DNA from: Hydrogenophaga sp.
GTDB taxonomy: Bacteria > Pseudomonadota > Gammaproteobacteria > Burkholderiales > Burkholderiaceae_C
Direction: 5' to 3'
NCBI GenBank assembly: GCA_011391495.1
Contig: JAABQK010000014.1
Span: 16,114 to 80,113, forward strand
DNA length: 64,000 nucleotides
In this document: in pieces, positions 8,543 through 17,209 of the stretch
How positions within the stretch are numbered: position 1 is the first letter of the stretch
Layout of the letters: every line of letters begins with the position of its first letter
Position numbers and translations under genes: made by a program
Notes under the pieces: model-generated
The model's database searches: none
The model's input: only the letters and a program-made list of their open reading frames with translations
What the model was told of the DNA's origin: nothing

Positions 8543-9361
8543 TCAGCGCCCGTTGAACACGCCAGCGCGCTTCTCCTTGAACGAGGCCACGCCTTCTTTC
8601 GCGTCTTCGCTGTTCGCCAGCCGTTGCTGCACCGCGTCGAACTCGGCCATGGCGACCAGCGGTCCCTGCTCCACCGCCTTGAGTGCGTTCAGCCGTGTGG
8701 CCACCACGGCCAGCGGCGCCTGCCGGGCGATGGAGTCAGCAATGCGCAGGGCCTCCATCATCTCGCTGCCGGCAGGCACGACACGTTGCACGAAGTGCAG
8801 CCGCAGGGCCTCGGCGCTGTCGAACGCGTCACCCGTCAGCAGGTGCAGCAGCGCGTTGCCCAGGCCGGCGCGTTCGGCCATGCGCAGCGTGGCACCGCCG
8901 GTGGCCATGATGCCGCGCTTCACTTCGAGCTGCGAGAAGCGGCAGTTGTCCGCCGCGACCACAATGTCGGCCGCGAGCATGAGTTCGATGCCCAGCGTGT
9001 AGGTGATGCCCTGCACCGCCACCACCATCGGTTTGGTGCGGCGGCGCCAGCCGGCATCGCCCAGATTCAGCGGATCCACCAGGCCGTGCGGCACCGCGGT
9101 TTCACCGCGCTGCATGAGCGGCGCGAAGCTGGGCAGGTCGAGCCCGGCGGTGAAGTGCGCGCCGTGCGCGTGCAGCACGCCCACCCGCAGCGCAGGCTCG
9201 TCATCGAGCCGGGTGTAGGCCTCCGCCAGCGCCCGCAGCATGACGGGCGTGAAGCCATTGCGCTTGGCCGGGCGGTCGATGCCGATGAGCAGCACATGGC
9301 CACGCACCTCGGTGCTGATGCGGCCTTCGGACGGTGTGGGTTCGCCTGCAGGGGTGTTCAT
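8543..9361 (-). CDS. Enoyl-CoA hydratase/isomerase family protein
   Basis: This 272-residue crotonase-fold protein shows the oxyanion-hole sequence HGAHFTAGLDL and the second oxyanion block GIELMLAADIVVAAD. FSQLEVKRGIMATGGAT follows, in which the Glu of LEVKRG corresponds to a catalytic acid position. It probably hydrates or isomerises an enoyl-CoA in fatty- or aromatic-acid degradation. The ATG at 9361 (MNTPAG) is chosen over a much longer upstream open frame that has shadow-like composition and overlaps the cytochrome gene. It lies about 80 bases after the triheme cytochrome gene on the same strand. The substrate is not determinable from motifs. Confidence 0.9.
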   Translation of the reverse strand: MNTPAGEPTPSEGRISTEVRGHVLLIGIDRPAKRNGFTPVMLRALAEAYTRLDDEPALRVGVLHAHGAHFTAGLDLPSFAPLMQRGETAVPHGLVDPLNLGDAGWRRRTKPMVVAVQGITYTLGIELMLAADIVVAADNCRFSQLEVKRGIMATGGATLRMAERAGLGNALLHLLTGDAFDSAEALRLHFVQRVVPAGSEMMEALRIADSIARQAPLAVVATRLNALKAVEQGPLVAMAEFDAVQQRLANSEDAKEGVASFKEKRAGVFNGR

Positions 9362-9441
9362 GGGGCCATGGTAGTGAGCGCCGCGTGCCGCGCCGGGTCG
9401 CCCAGGCGTCAACACCCGGTCACGGAGCCGACCCGCTTGCT

Positions 9442-10764
9442 TCAGCGCACGCGCTGCACGTCCAGCGGGGACACCGCCGAGGCCTGGTTGCCCCAGCTCT
9501 GGCGGATGAAGCTGGCCACGGCGGCGATCTCTGCGTCGTCCAGCAGCGTGCGGAACGGTGGCATGCCGTAGGGCTGGGGGTGACCGGCGGTGGCGGGTGC
9601 GAAACCGCCGTTCAGGATGGCCTGCACCAGGTTGTCGGCGCTGGCGAGCGTGACCGCCCGGTTGCCGGCGAGTGGGGGGTAGGCGCGCACCGCACCCTCG
9701 CCGCGCTCCCCGTGGCAGTCGACACACTGCTGCTGGTAGACCCGCTCGCCCAGCGCGAGCTGGGCCGACGGAGCCGGTGGCGCCGCAGCAGGCGGCGCGT
9801 CGGCTGCGGCCAGGCTTTGCAGGTACGCCGCCATGGCGCGCAGGTCGGCATCGCTCAGGTGCTGGGTGCTCTGGAAGACCACCTCGGCCATGGGGCCCGT
9901 GACCACGGCGCGGTCGGGTGCGTCATGGGCCACGCCGGTCTTCAGCAGGTCCACCACCTGCTGCTCGCTCCAGTGGGCCACGCCCGCTGCATGGCGCGTG
10001 CGCAAGGAGGGTGCGGTCCAGCCCTGGCCGGGCAGCTCACCGCCGCTGAATTCCCGCGCGGCATCCACGCCGCCCAGGGCGTCGCGTGGCGAGTGGCAGG
10101 CGGCGCAATGGCCGAGTCCACGCACCAGGTAGGCGCCGCGGTTCCAGACCGCGGACCGCCCGGGCTCGGGCTGAAAGCGGGCGGGCTCGAAGTAGAGCTC
10201 GCGCCAGACCGCCAGCGCCGCCTGCGTGCTGTAGGGGAAACGCAGCGCGTGGGGCCGGTTGGGCTGGGTCACGGGCGGCAGGCTGCGCAGGAAGGCGTAG
10301 AGCGCGTCGCTGTCCTCGCGGCTGATCTGGGTGAAGCTGGCGTAAGGGAAAGCGGGGTAGAGCAAGCGCCCGTCGCGCGACTGGCCGTGGTGCATCGCGC
10401 GCCAGAAGGCGTCGGCGTTCCAGGCGCCGAGGCCGGTGGCCACATCCGGCGTCAGGTTGCCGGCGAACACCGGGCCGAAGGGCGTGTGCATGGCGCGTCC
10501 GCCCGCATAGGCCGCACCACCGCGCGCCGTGTGGCAGGCCACGCAGTTGCCGGCGCGCGCGAGGTAGGCGCCGCGCTCCACCACGGCGCTGGCGGCCGGT
10601 GTCAGCGGTTCGGAAACAGGCGGCAGCGCATCCACATGCAGCTGGCGTGTGACGAGCACCACACCGGCCAGCAGCAGAACGCCGCCCGCGCCGAGCGCCA
10701 GCCACAACAGGCGGCGTACCCCGCGCCCGGCAGGGTCGGCAGAAGCGGCCACTGGCGCGTTCAT
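9442..10764 (-). CDS. Triheme cytochrome c (alcohol/gluconate dehydrogenase-type electron carrier)
   Basis: This 440-residue protein has an N-terminal membrane anchor (about 18-38) and three c-type haem motifs: CVACH (74-78), CAACH (220-224) and CVDCH (347-351). Three tandem cytochrome domains are the layout of the cytochrome subunit of membrane alcohol, aldehyde and gluconate dehydrogenases, which pass electrons to ubiquinone or an oxidase. The start overlaps the stop of the preceding diheme cytochrome gene by ATGA (10761-10764), so the two are translationally coupled. No dehydrogenase subunit lies in the window, so its electron donor is unknown. It would act in the periplasm, anchored to the inner membrane. 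Confidence 0.92.
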   Translation of the reverse strand: MNAPVAASADPAGRGVRRLLWLALGAGGVLLLAGVVLVTRQLHVDALPPVSEPLTPAASAVVERGAYLARAGNCVACHTARGGAAYAGGRAMHTPFGPVFAGNLTPDVATGLGAWNADAFWRAMHHGQSRDGRLLYPAFPYASFTQISREDSDALYAFLRSLPPVTQPNRPHALRFPYSTQAALAVWRELYFEPARFQPEPGRSAVWNRGAYLVRGLGHCAACHSPRDALGGVDAAREFSGGELPGQGWTAPSLRTRHAAGVAHWSEQQVVDLLKTGVAHDAPDRAVVTGPMAEVVFQSTQHLSDADLRAMAAYLQSLAAADAPPAAAPPAPSAQLALGERVYQQQCVDCHGERGEGAVRAYPPLAGNRAVTLASADNLVQAILNGGFAPATAGHPQPYGMPPFRTLLDDAEIAAVASFIRQSWGNQASAVSPLDVQRVR

Positions 10765-11483
10765 GGCTGGGCACTGCCGCAGCGCAGCGGCAAGCGCGCG
10801 CCGGTTGCCGGCGCGGGGTGGGTATTGGCCGGCAGCGCTTGCGATGCCAGCCAGGTCGCCACGGCGCTCACGTCGTCGGCGCTCATGGCCTGCGCGATCT
10901 GCGCCATGCAGTCGGGCGCGTGGGCGTGGCGCAGGCCGGTCTGCCAGGCGCCGAGCTGGCCGATCAGGTAATCGCGCGGCAGGCCGAGCAGGCCGGGAAT
11001 GGCGGGGTTGATGCCGGTGAGCGCGTCACCGTGGCAGGCGGCGCAGGCAGGCAGCTGGCGCGCGGGATCGCCACGCCGGATCAGCGCTTCGCCGCGTGCC
11101 AGGACCGCGGCAGGCGCGTTGGCCGTCTGCGGCGGCGGATACGGCAGGTCCAGGCTGGCGAAGTGAACAGCGATGTCGCGCAGGTAGGCGTCGGACAGGT
11201 GGTCCAGCAGCTGGGCCATGCCGGGGTTCTGGCGCCGGCCGTCGCGAAAGTGCGTGAGCTGGTTGTAGAGATAGCCCGCGGGCTTGCCGGCGATGCGCGG
11301 GAAGTAGCCGGCATTGGTGGCGCGGCCCTCCTTGCCGTGGCACAGGGTGCAGGCCATCATGCGCTGGTCCAGGGTATCGGGCACGGTGCGAGGCGCGGGC
11401 CCGGTCGCGCCGCTGGGCCTCGTGCACAGCAGCAACAGAACCACAAGGACAAAGGCGCCGGCCGTGCGGTGCAGAAGGTACAT
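10761..11483 (-). CDS. Diheme cytochrome c4-like protein
   Basis: This 240-residue exported protein begins with a short hydrophobic signal or anchor (residues 8-22) and has two haem-binding motifs, CTLCH (45-49) and CAACH (147-151), one per cytochrome domain. Typical c4-like features include RIAGKPAGYLYNQL and the distal FASLDLPYPP. It is the first gene of a two-gene unit with the triheme cytochrome, sharing a 4-base overlap. It probably ferries electrons from the triheme protein to a terminal oxidase. The ATG at 11483 starts directly at the signal peptide; the upstream open frame crosses the divergent gene and is not credible. Confidence 0.9.
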   Translation of the reverse strand: MYLLHRTAGAFVLVVLLLLCTRPSGATGPAPRTVPDTLDQRMMACTLCHGKEGRATNAGYFPRIAGKPAGYLYNQLTHFRDGRRQNPGMAQLLDHLSDAYLRDIAVHFASLDLPYPPPQTANAPAAVLARGEALIRRGDPARQLPACAACHGDALTGINPAIPGLLGLPRDYLIGQLGAWQTGLRHAHAPDCMAQIAQAMSADDVSAVATWLASQALPANTHPAPATGARLPLRCGSAQP

Positions 11484-11545
11484 GGGACTCTGAAAATACC
11501 ACAGGGGTCCCGGGCCGATACACTGACCCCTGCCCGAGAAACGCC

Positions 11546-11800
11546 ATGGCCCACGACACCAGCGCCCCCGATCCCACCCGCTGCCCGCTGTGCGGCGCGG
11601 ACAACCGCTGCGCGATGGAAATCGAAACCGCCACGGGCGTGGCGCAGGCGGCCTGCTGGTGCGTTTCGCAGCGCTTTCCGCCGGAACTGCTGGCGAGCCT
11701 GCCCGCCGGACTGCAAGGCACGGCCTGCATTTGCGCACGCTGTCTGGCGGCGTTCAGCGCGGGCCTGACCCGACCAACCGAACAGGAGACCAACCGATGA
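11546..11800 (+). CDS. Cysteine-rich CWC family protein
   Basis: This 84-residue soluble protein has cysteines in the pattern of the CWC family: CPLC (13-16), C22, the name-giving CWC (37-39), and CICARC (61-66). Four or more paired cysteines suggest zinc binding. It is divergent from the cytochrome operon by 62 bases, and its stop overlaps the ATG of the next small membrane protein (ATGA at 11797-11800), so it heads a three-gene operon ending in an exporter. The molecular function of the family is not established. Confidence 0.85.
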   Translation: MAHDTSAPDPTRCPLCGADNRCAMEIETATGVAQAACWCVSQRFPPELLASLPAGLQGTACICARCLAAFSAGLTRPTEQETNR

Positions 11801-12033
11801 TGGGATGGCTGGACCGATTTCCACTGGTGTGGCTGGTGGCCATTGCGCTGTGGCTGGCCGTGGCGCCGATCGTGCCCGAGCCGCACCTGATCGAAAAGCT
11901 GCGCCTGCTCAGCCAGGGCACCCTCACCCGGCCGCTGGACATTTTTGACCTGGGTCTGCACAGCGTGCCACTGGCGCTGCTCGCGCTGCGCCTGTGGCGC
12001 GACGTGCAGCGCCGGCGCGCGCCCCGGCCGTGA
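11797..12033 (+). CDS. Small membrane protein (78 residues)
   Basis: Two hydrophobic segments are visible: residues about 8-27 (LVWLVAIALWLAVAPIV) and about 48-66 (LGLHSVPLALLALRLWRD). A basic tail (RDVQRRRAPRP) follows and would face the cytoplasm. It may start at the ATG at 11797, overlapping the CWC stop, or at the adjacent ATG at 11800. Its TGA overlaps the GTG start of the DHA2 transporter (GTGA at 12030-12033). This tight overlap on both sides supports it as a real gene and suggests an accessory role for the transporter, but no family is recognised. Confidence 0.75.
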   Translation: MMGWLDRFPLVWLVAIALWLAVAPIVPEPHLIEKLRLLSQGTLTRPLDIFDLGLHSVPLALLALRLWRDVQRRRAPRP

Positions 12034-13526
12034 GCACGCCGCCCGCCGACCACTCCATCCTCACCCTGCGCGAACGCTACGGCGAGCGCTACCGCTGGCT
12101 GCTGCTGCTCTCGGTGATGGTGGGCACCATGGCGTCGATCATGTCGTCCACCATCATCAACGTGGCGATCCCCGACATGAGCCAGCACTTCACGCTGGGC
12201 CAGGAGCGCGCGCAGTGGGTCACCTCGGGCTTCATGGCGGCGATGACGGTGTCCATGCTGACCACGCCCTGGCTGCTCGCGCGCTACGGCTACCGGCGCA
12301 CCTATTCGGGCTGCATGTGGCTGCTGATGGCCGGCGGCGTGGCTGGCGGGTTTGCCAACGACTACCCGCTGGTGCTGGCCGCACGCGTGGCCGAAGGCCT
12401 GGCTGCGGGCGTGGTGCAGCCCATCCCGGCCATCATCATCCTGCGCGCCTTCGAGCCGCACGAGCAGGGTCGCGCCAGCGGCATCTTCGGCATGGGCGTG
12501 GTGCTGGCTCCGGCCATTGGCCCCAGCATCGGCGGCCTGCTGGTCGATGGCTTCGGCTGGCGCTCGATCTTCTTCATGGTGGTGCCGTTCTGCATCGCCT
12601 CGCTGTGGCTGGCCCGGCGCTTCGTGCCCGCCACCGCACCCGGCGGCGGCGCGGCCAACCCGCAAGGCGCGGCGCTGGACTGGCGCGGCCTGCTGCTGGC
12701 CACCGTGGGCACGCTGTGCCTGCTCAACGGGCTGGTGGAGCTGCGCGGCGGCACGCCCGCACTGGGGGCGCTGCTGCTGGGTGCGGCGGCCTTGATCGTG
12801 GTCACCTTCGTGGTGCTGCAGCGGCGCACGCTGAAAGCGCGGCAGCGCCATCCGGACGCCGGCGTGGACCCGCTGATGAACCTCTCGCTCTTCAAGGACC
12901 GGCGCTTTGCCATGGGCAGCATCGTGGCGGTGATCTACGGCACCGCGCTGTTCGGCTCCACCTACCTGCTGCCGGTCTACATGCAGATGGGGCTGCGGCT
13001 CTCGCCCTCGTTCGTCGGCACCATCCTGCTGCCGGCCGGGCTGGTGCTGGCGGTCACCATCGCGGTGGTGGGCCGGCTTTCGGACAAACAGCCGACCCAC
13101 CGGCTGGTGAGCCTGGGCCTGCTGCTGCTGGCAGCATCGTTCGCGCTCATGCTCACCATCGACGGGCGCAACCCGGTGCGCACCACCACCTTGCTGGTGG
13201 CCTGGGCGATCCTGGGGCGCATCGGACTGGGATTCATCCTGCCCTCGCTGAACACGGGCGCCATGCGCGGGCTGGAGCGCCACCACATCCCGCAGGGCGC
13301 GAGCGTCATCAACTTCCTGCGCATGCTCGGCGGTGCGGCCGGCGTGAGCCTGTGTGGCATCGTGCTCGAATGGCGGCTGGCGGCGCACGGCGTGCAGCTC
13401 GGCGCCGAAGGCAGCAGCCCGGCCCGGCTGGCCGCGTTCGACGAAACCTTTCTGATGCTGGCCACGCTGTGTGCGCTGGCGATCATCGCGGCCTGGAAGC
13501 TGCGTGCGGAGCGCGCGGCGAACTGA
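12030..13526 (+). CDS. DHA2-family MFS multidrug exporter (EmrB/QacA type)
   Basis: This 498-residue polytopic protein has about 14 predicted membrane segments. It carries the antiporter motif region PAIIILRAFEPHEQGRASGIFGMGVVLAPAIGPSIGG (positions about 130-165, motif C glycines/prolines) and the opening SSTIINVAIPDMS typical of DHA2 transporters. It would export drugs or toxic organics in exchange for protons across the inner membrane. The GTG start at 12030 overlaps the previous stop. There is no linked membrane-fusion (EmrA) gene, so it probably works alone. The only cues to substrate are its small operon partners. Confidence 0.92.
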   Translation: MSTPPADHSILTLRERYGERYRWLLLLSVMVGTMASIMSSTIINVAIPDMSQHFTLGQERAQWVTSGFMAAMTVSMLTTPWLLARYGYRRTYSGCMWLLMAGGVAGGFANDYPLVLAARVAEGLAAGVVQPIPAIIILRAFEPHEQGRASGIFGMGVVLAPAIGPSIGGLLVDGFGWRSIFFMVVPFCIASLWLARRFVPATAPGGGAANPQGAALDWRGLLLATVGTLCLLNGLVELRGGTPALGALLLGAAALIVVTFVVLQRRTLKARQRHPDAGVDPLMNLSLFKDRRFAMGSIVAVIYGTALFGSTYLLPVYMQMGLRLSPSFVGTILLPAGLVLAVTIAVVGRLSDKQPTHRLVSLGLLLLAASFALMLTIDGRNPVRTTTLLVAWAILGRIGLGFILPSLNTGAMRGLERHHIPQGASVINFLRMLGGAAGVSLCGIVLEWRLAAHGVQLGAEGSSPARLAAFDETFLMLATLCALAIIAAWKLRAERAAN

Positions 13527-13657
13527 CCGAGTGATGGACCTGCGCGACACTGCCCAGACGGCCCCGCCCCAGCGCGAACAGTCCGCAGCACAATAGACGC
13601 TTCACCACCCACGAGCCTCCCAACCGAGGCGCAGCGCCGGAGCGGGGACTCCCCACT

Positions 13658-13748
13658 CCAGCACACGCCGTGGAACCGGCTTTGCCGGGCCACTGGCGTG
13701 GTCCCCCCTTCCAGGGGGGAAGCCGCGCAGCGGCGCAGGGGGGTTACT
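13658..13748 (-). repeat. Dispersed hairpin repeat, copy B (inverted relative to both flanking genes)
   Basis: The minus strand reads GAGTAACCCCCC, a GC hairpin, CCCCCC-TGGAA-GGGGGG and GGCCCGGCAAAGCCGGTTCC. This is the only copy not in sense orientation behind a gene; it lies between two plus-strand genes and even retains a TAA-like start. Confidence 0.75.
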
Positions 13749-13752
13749 CCAG

Positions 13753-14535
13753 ATGTGCCAACTGCTCGGACTCAACTGCGCCACCCCCACCGACGCCTCG
13801 TTCAGCTTCACCGGTTTCTGCCAGCGCGGTGGCAACACCGGTGAACACGCCGACGGTTGGGGCATCGCCTTCTTTGAAGGCCGCGGCCTGCGCCTGTTTG
13901 TGGACCACCAGGCCGCCGCCCAGTCGCCGATGGCGGAGTTCCTGCAAAAGTACCCGCTCAAGAGCCAGAACATCATCGCCCACGTGCGCAAGGCCACCAT
14001 CGGCGAAGTGAGCCTGGAGAACGCCCACCCCTTCACGCGCGAACTCTGGGGTCGGCACTGGGTATTCGCCCACAACGGCGACCTGAAAGACTATTTCCCG
14101 GCACTGCACAGCCATTTCCAGCCGGTGGGCAACACCGACAGCGAGCGGGCGTTCTGCTGGCTGATGCAGGAGATGGCCAAGTCGCACGCCAGCCTGCCCA
14201 GCACCGAAGAGCTCACGCTCACGCTGCGCGAGCTGGTGCCACAGGTGCGGCGCTTCGGCAGCTTCAATTTCCTGCTCTCCAATGGCGAGGCGCTGTGGGC
14301 ACACTGCAGCACCAAACTGCACTGGCTGGTGCGTCAGCACCCCTTTGCCCATGCCACGCTGATGGACCACGACTGGACCGTGAATTTTGCCGAGCTCAAC
14401 CAGCCCGGCGACCGCGCGGCGGTCATCGTCACCACGCCACTGACCCGCAACGAACAGTGGACCGCGTTCGAGCCCGACGAGCTCAAGGTGTTCGTGAACG
14501 GCCTGCCGGTGCAAGGCATGGGTCAGCCGGCATGA
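13753..14535 (+). CDS. Class II glutamine amidotransferase (YafJ-like)
   Basis: This 260-residue single-domain Ntn-hydrolase has the nucleophile Cys2 exposed after methionine removal (MCQLLG). Supporting motifs are [20 protein letters not shown] and the FAHNGDL substrate-binding loop. It hydrolyses glutamine or a related gamma-glutamyl amide; the physiological acceptor for the YafJ group is unclear and no synthase domain is fused. It overlaps the SMR transporter gene by ATGA (14532-14535), so the two are probably co-translated. The start directly follows repeat copy B. Confidence 0.9.
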   Translation: MCQLLGLNCATPTDASFSFTGFCQRGGNTGEHADGWGIAFFEGRGLRLFVDHQAAAQSPMAEFLQKYPLKSQNIIAHVRKATIGEVSLENAHPFTRELWGRHWVFAHNGDLKDYFPALHSHFQPVGNTDSERAFCWLMQEMAKSHASLPSTEELTLTLRELVPQVRRFGSFNFLLSNGEALWAHCSTKLHWLVRQHPFAHATLMDHDWTVNFAELNQPGDRAAVIVTTPLTRNEQWTAFEPDELKVFVNGLPVQGMGQPA

Positions 14536-14864
14536 ATGCGTGGCTCACCCTGGGGATCGCGATCGTCGCCGAAGTGATCGGCACAAGCGCACTCAAAGCC
14601 AGCGATGGTTTCACCCGTTTCTGGCCCTCGGCCATGGTGGTGGCGGGTTATGCGGTGGCGTTTTACTGCCTGTCGCTGGTGCTCAGGACCGTGCCCGTGG
14701 GCATCACCTACGCGGTCTGGTCGGGCCTGGGCATCGTGCTCATCACCCTGGTGGCCTTTGTCGTCTACGGACAGAAGATCGATCTGGCCGGACTGATCGG
14801 CATGGGCCTGATCGTGGCCGGCGTGGTGGTGCTCAACATGTTCTCCAAGGCGTCCGCACACTGA
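14532..14864 (+). CDS. Small multidrug resistance (SMR/EmrE-type) transporter
   Basis: This 110-residue protein has four membrane helices. The essential proton- and drug-binding glutamate is Glu14 in helix 1 ([14 protein letters not shown]). The [17 protein letters not shown] stretch carries the GxG-type dimer helix 3. It would exchange cationic hydrophobic compounds or guanidinium-type metabolites for protons. Translation is coupled to the preceding amidotransferase by a 4-base overlap. Whether it is an EmrE-like exporter or a guanidinium (Gdx) type cannot be settled here; no guanidine riboswitch is visible upstream. Confidence 0.93.
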   Translation: MNAWLTLGIAIVAEVIGTSALKASDGFTRFWPSAMVVAGYAVAFYCLSLVLRTVPVGITYAVWSGLGIVLITLVAFVVYGQKIDLAGLIGMGLIVAGVVVLNMFSKASAH

Positions 14865-14887
14865 GGCAGGAGCCCGGCGCAAGCCCG

Positions 14888-15445
14888 TCAGAGCACCTTG
14901 AACAGTTTCTCGCGCAACTCCGGCAGCCGCTTGGCACCCATGCCATGGCCCGACATGCTCGTCGCCCAGGCGTGGTAGACGGTTCGCAACTGCTCGGTGG
15001 TCTGCGCGTTGAAGATGTCATTCACCAGCGAGATGCGCGTGTTCTGGCCAATGATGGAATTGACCGAATTGATCATGAAGTTGCGCGCCATCTCGTTGTC
15101 TTTTGCCGTCCGTGACTCGGCAGGCGGCAGACCGGGCACGTCCGCCGAAGCGGCCTCCTGAACCGAAGGCGCCGCCTGGACCGTCGGGGCAGCAGCTGCT
15201 GCGGCAGCAGGCTTGCGCGCCTGCGCCTCGACACAGCCTTGCGCCAGCAGTTGTGCCAGGACTTCTTCGATGTTGCCGTTCCCGGCAAGAAAGGCGGCCA
15301 GTTCGCTGCCGCTCTTCTTGCCATCGACCAGCACCAGGATGCGGCGCACCAAGGGCGGGAGACCGAGTGAACGGGACTGGATTTCCTGAAGACCCGCATC
15401 GGTCTTGGCGTAGACGGCTGTGATCAGATCTAGCGTTTCGGGCAT
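14888..15445 (-). CDS. Conserved hypothetical protein with N-terminal winged-helix-like domain
   Basis: This 185-residue protein has three visible parts: an N-terminal helical domain (1-80) with LPPLVRRILVLVDGKKSG and IEEVLAQLLAQGCVE, looking like a small winged-helix or response-effector fold; an alanine-rich linker (about 85-125); and a C-terminal helical domain (about 125-185) with SVNSIIGQNTRISLVNDIFNA. The ATG at 15445 is preferred because the 26 extra upstream codons run into promoter-like sequence. It stands alone, converging on the SMR gene. Similar two-part proteins occur in Burkholderiales to my recollection, but I know no function. Confidence 0.7.
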   Translation of the reverse strand: MPETLDLITAVYAKTDAGLQEIQSRSLGLPPLVRRILVLVDGKKSGSELAAFLAGNGNIEEVLAQLLAQGCVEAQARKPAAAAAAAPTVQAAPSVQEAASADVPGLPPAESRTAKDNEMARNFMINSVNSIIGQNTRISLVNDIFNAQTTEQLRTVYHAWATSMSGHGMGAKRLPELREKLFKVL

Positions 15446-15533
15446 AAGGCAGTTCGTTGAGTAGGCATGGGCACCTGATCCCAAGCTTTTACTGCAAGCA
15501 CTGGCGCCCAGCAAGACGGGCATCTACCGATAC

Positions 15534-15562
15534 ATTTTGAAACAGACTCTTTTGACTGACAA
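15534..15562 (-). promoter_or_regulatory. Candidate sigma70 promoter of the 14888-15445 gene
   Basis: On the minus strand TTGTCA (15557-15562) and CAAAAT (15534-15539) are separated by exactly 17 bases, about 90 bases before the start codon. Matches are 5 of 6 and 4 of 6 to consensus. Confidence 0.4.
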
Positions 15563-15676
15563 ATGGACCGCGACATTCAGCCATGAGACCACATGCCGTG
15601 GTGCGTGCACGACAGGCCTTGTACCGCCGAGACGGTCCGCTATGGATTTCGAGTGAAACTGAAACCGGGGCCGCAA

Positions 15677-15982
15677 TCAGCCGCCACCCCGGCGCGCCCC
15701 ACCACCAGCACGCCGCTCTTCGCGCAGCATGAAGAGATACAGGCCCTCCACCTTCTCGCGCGCCCAGGGCGTCTTGCGCAGGAAGCGCAGGCTGGAACCC
15801 ACGCTCGGGTCCACATTGAAGCAGCGCACCGGGATGCGCTGGCCCAGCTCTTCCCAGCCGTAGTGGTCTGCCAGCGCGGTGACGATGGTCTCCAGCGTGA
15901 GGCCGTGCAGCGGATTGCGCGCCTGCTTGGTGGGCGGCGCCTGGGGAACTCCGGCGGGAGGGGTGACCGGTTCGTCGTTCAT
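15677..15982 (-). CDS. VF530 family (DUF2132) DNA-binding-like protein
   Basis: This 101-residue protein has the VF530 core at about 23-85: [25 protein letters not shown], the [24 protein letters not shown] segment, and an EGLYLF ending. Basic, glycine-rich residues close the C-terminus. The family adopts a small alpha-helical fold proposed to bind nucleic acid; its role is not established. Its ATG (15982) overlaps the gshB stop by four bases, so the two are translationally coupled, though a functional link to glutathione synthesis is not evident. Confidence 0.88.
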   Translation of the reverse strand: MNDEPVTPPAGVPQAPPTKQARNPLHGLTLETIVTALADHYGWEELGQRIPVRCFNVDPSVGSSLRFLRKTPWAREKVEGLYLFMLREERRAGGGARRGGG

Positions 15983-16932
15983 GCAGATGCCTCCATGGCG
16001 GCTTCCAGCGCGTCCACAAACATCGCGGGCACATCAAATCCGGTCTGGTCGGTGATTTCCTGGAAGCAGGTCGGGCTGGTGACGTTGATTTCGGTGACCT
16101 GGTTGCCGATCATGTCCAGCCCCACCAGCAGCAGGCCGCGTGCGGCCAGCGTGGGCGCCAGGGCCTCGGCCACGGCGCGGTTCTCGTCCGACAACGGCTG
16201 CGCCACGCCCTTGCCGCCGGCCGCCAGGTTACCCCGCACCTCGCTGCCCTGCGGAATGCGCGCCAGGACGAAGGGCGCCACCTTCCCGCCAATCAGCAGC
16301 AGGCGCTTGTCGCCGTCCACGATCTCGGGCAAGTAGCGCTGCACCATCACGCTGGTGGCGCCACCCTGGTTGAGCGTCTCGATGATCGACCCCAGGTTCA
16401 TGCCGTCAGGCCCGACACGGAAGATGCCCATCCCGCCCATGCCGTCCAGCGGCTTGAGGATGATGTCGTGCTGCTCGGCATGGAAATGGCGAATCGCCTC
16501 GGGCGAGCGCGTCACGATGGTCGGTGGCGCGTACTGCGCGAACTCCAGCAGCGCCAGTTTCTCGGGGTGGTCACGCAAGGCGCGCGGGCTGTTGAAGACG
16601 CGCGCGCCTTCGCGCTCCGCCTGCTCGAGCAGGTGCGTGGCGTAGAAGTACTCGCTGTCGAACGGCGGGTCCTTGCGCATGATCACGGCGTTGAATCCGT
16701 GCAGGGCTTCGCGTCCCTGGCGGCTGACGTGGTACCAGTCGTCGGGATCGCCGGTGAGCGTGATGTGGCGCACCAGTGCGCTCACCGGGTGGCCGCTCTG
16801 CCACTGCAGGTGCTGGGCCTCGCAGGCCGCCACCGCATGGCCCCGGCGCTGCAGCTCGCGCATCATGGCAAAGGTGCTGTCTTTGTAGATCTTGAAGGTG
16901 ACCAGCGGGTCGGCAACGAAAAGTATGTTCAT
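15979..16932 (-). CDS. gshB: Glutathione synthetase
   Basis: This 317-residue ATP-grasp enzyme joins gamma-glutamylcysteine and glycine to make glutathione in the cytoplasm. Signature parts are the N-terminal [20 protein letters not shown], the [15 protein letters not shown] block, the ATP-binding [14 protein letters not shown] loop, [16 protein letters not shown], and the C-terminal [13 protein letters not shown] with metal ligands. Length matches the family. The ATG at 16932 overlaps the stop of an uncertain small frame upstream. It belongs to the minus-strand series gshA, kup, gshB, VF530. Confidence 0.97.
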   Translation of the reverse strand: MNILFVADPLVTFKIYKDSTFAMMRELQRRGHAVAACEAQHLQWQSGHPVSALVRHITLTGDPDDWYHVSRQGREALHGFNAVIMRKDPPFDSEYFYATHLLEQAEREGARVFNSPRALRDHPEKLALLEFAQYAPPTIVTRSPEAIRHFHAEQHDIILKPLDGMGGMGIFRVGPDGMNLGSIIETLNQGGATSVMVQRYLPEIVDGDKRLLLIGGKVAPFVLARIPQGSEVRGNLAAGGKGVAQPLSDENRAVAEALAPTLAARGLLLVGLDMIGNQVTEINVTSPTCFQEITDQTGFDVPAMFVDALEAAMEASA

Positions 16933-17162
16933 GACTTGTTTTTCCTGAATCCGTACTGTTGCACAAACAGCGCGACCGAACCGGCCACCACGCCCCGGAA
17001 GGCAGAACCGACACCGCCGATCACCACGCCGCTGAGCTTGCACGGGACAAAGACATCAAGCGATTGTGCGGGCAAGCAGAACGACCAGGACGAGACCAGA
17101 CGCTCCTGTGCGCGCGTCCGAGCCAAGGATGCGGTGGAGCCAGCTTTTTTGGCCACTCGCAT
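16929..17162 (-). CDS. Doubtful small ORF ahead of gshB
   Basis: The frame encodes up to 77 residues and ends in an ATGA overlap with gshB (16929-16932), which is the usual sign of coupled genes here. Its last 35 residues are plausible as a short membrane segment (VIGGVGSAFRGVVAGSVALF, then a basic tail QYGFRKNKS), whereas the N-terminal part looks like random GC-rich translation. A shorter product starting at one of the GTG codons near 17034 is possible. No family is recognised. Confidence 0.22.
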   Translation of the reverse strand: MRVAKKAGSTASLARTRAQERLVSSWSFCLPAQSLDVFVPCKLSGVVIGGVGSAFRGVVAGSVALFVQQYGFRKNKS

Positions 17163-17209
17163 CGTCACCCGGCGGGGGGCAGACGCGCCACCAGGGGGCG
17201 CGACGGTGG

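Noticed and set aside
14532..14600. A guanidine riboswitch ahead of the SMR transporter gene
   Set aside because: The transporter start overlaps the preceding coding region, leaving no room for a leader RNA.
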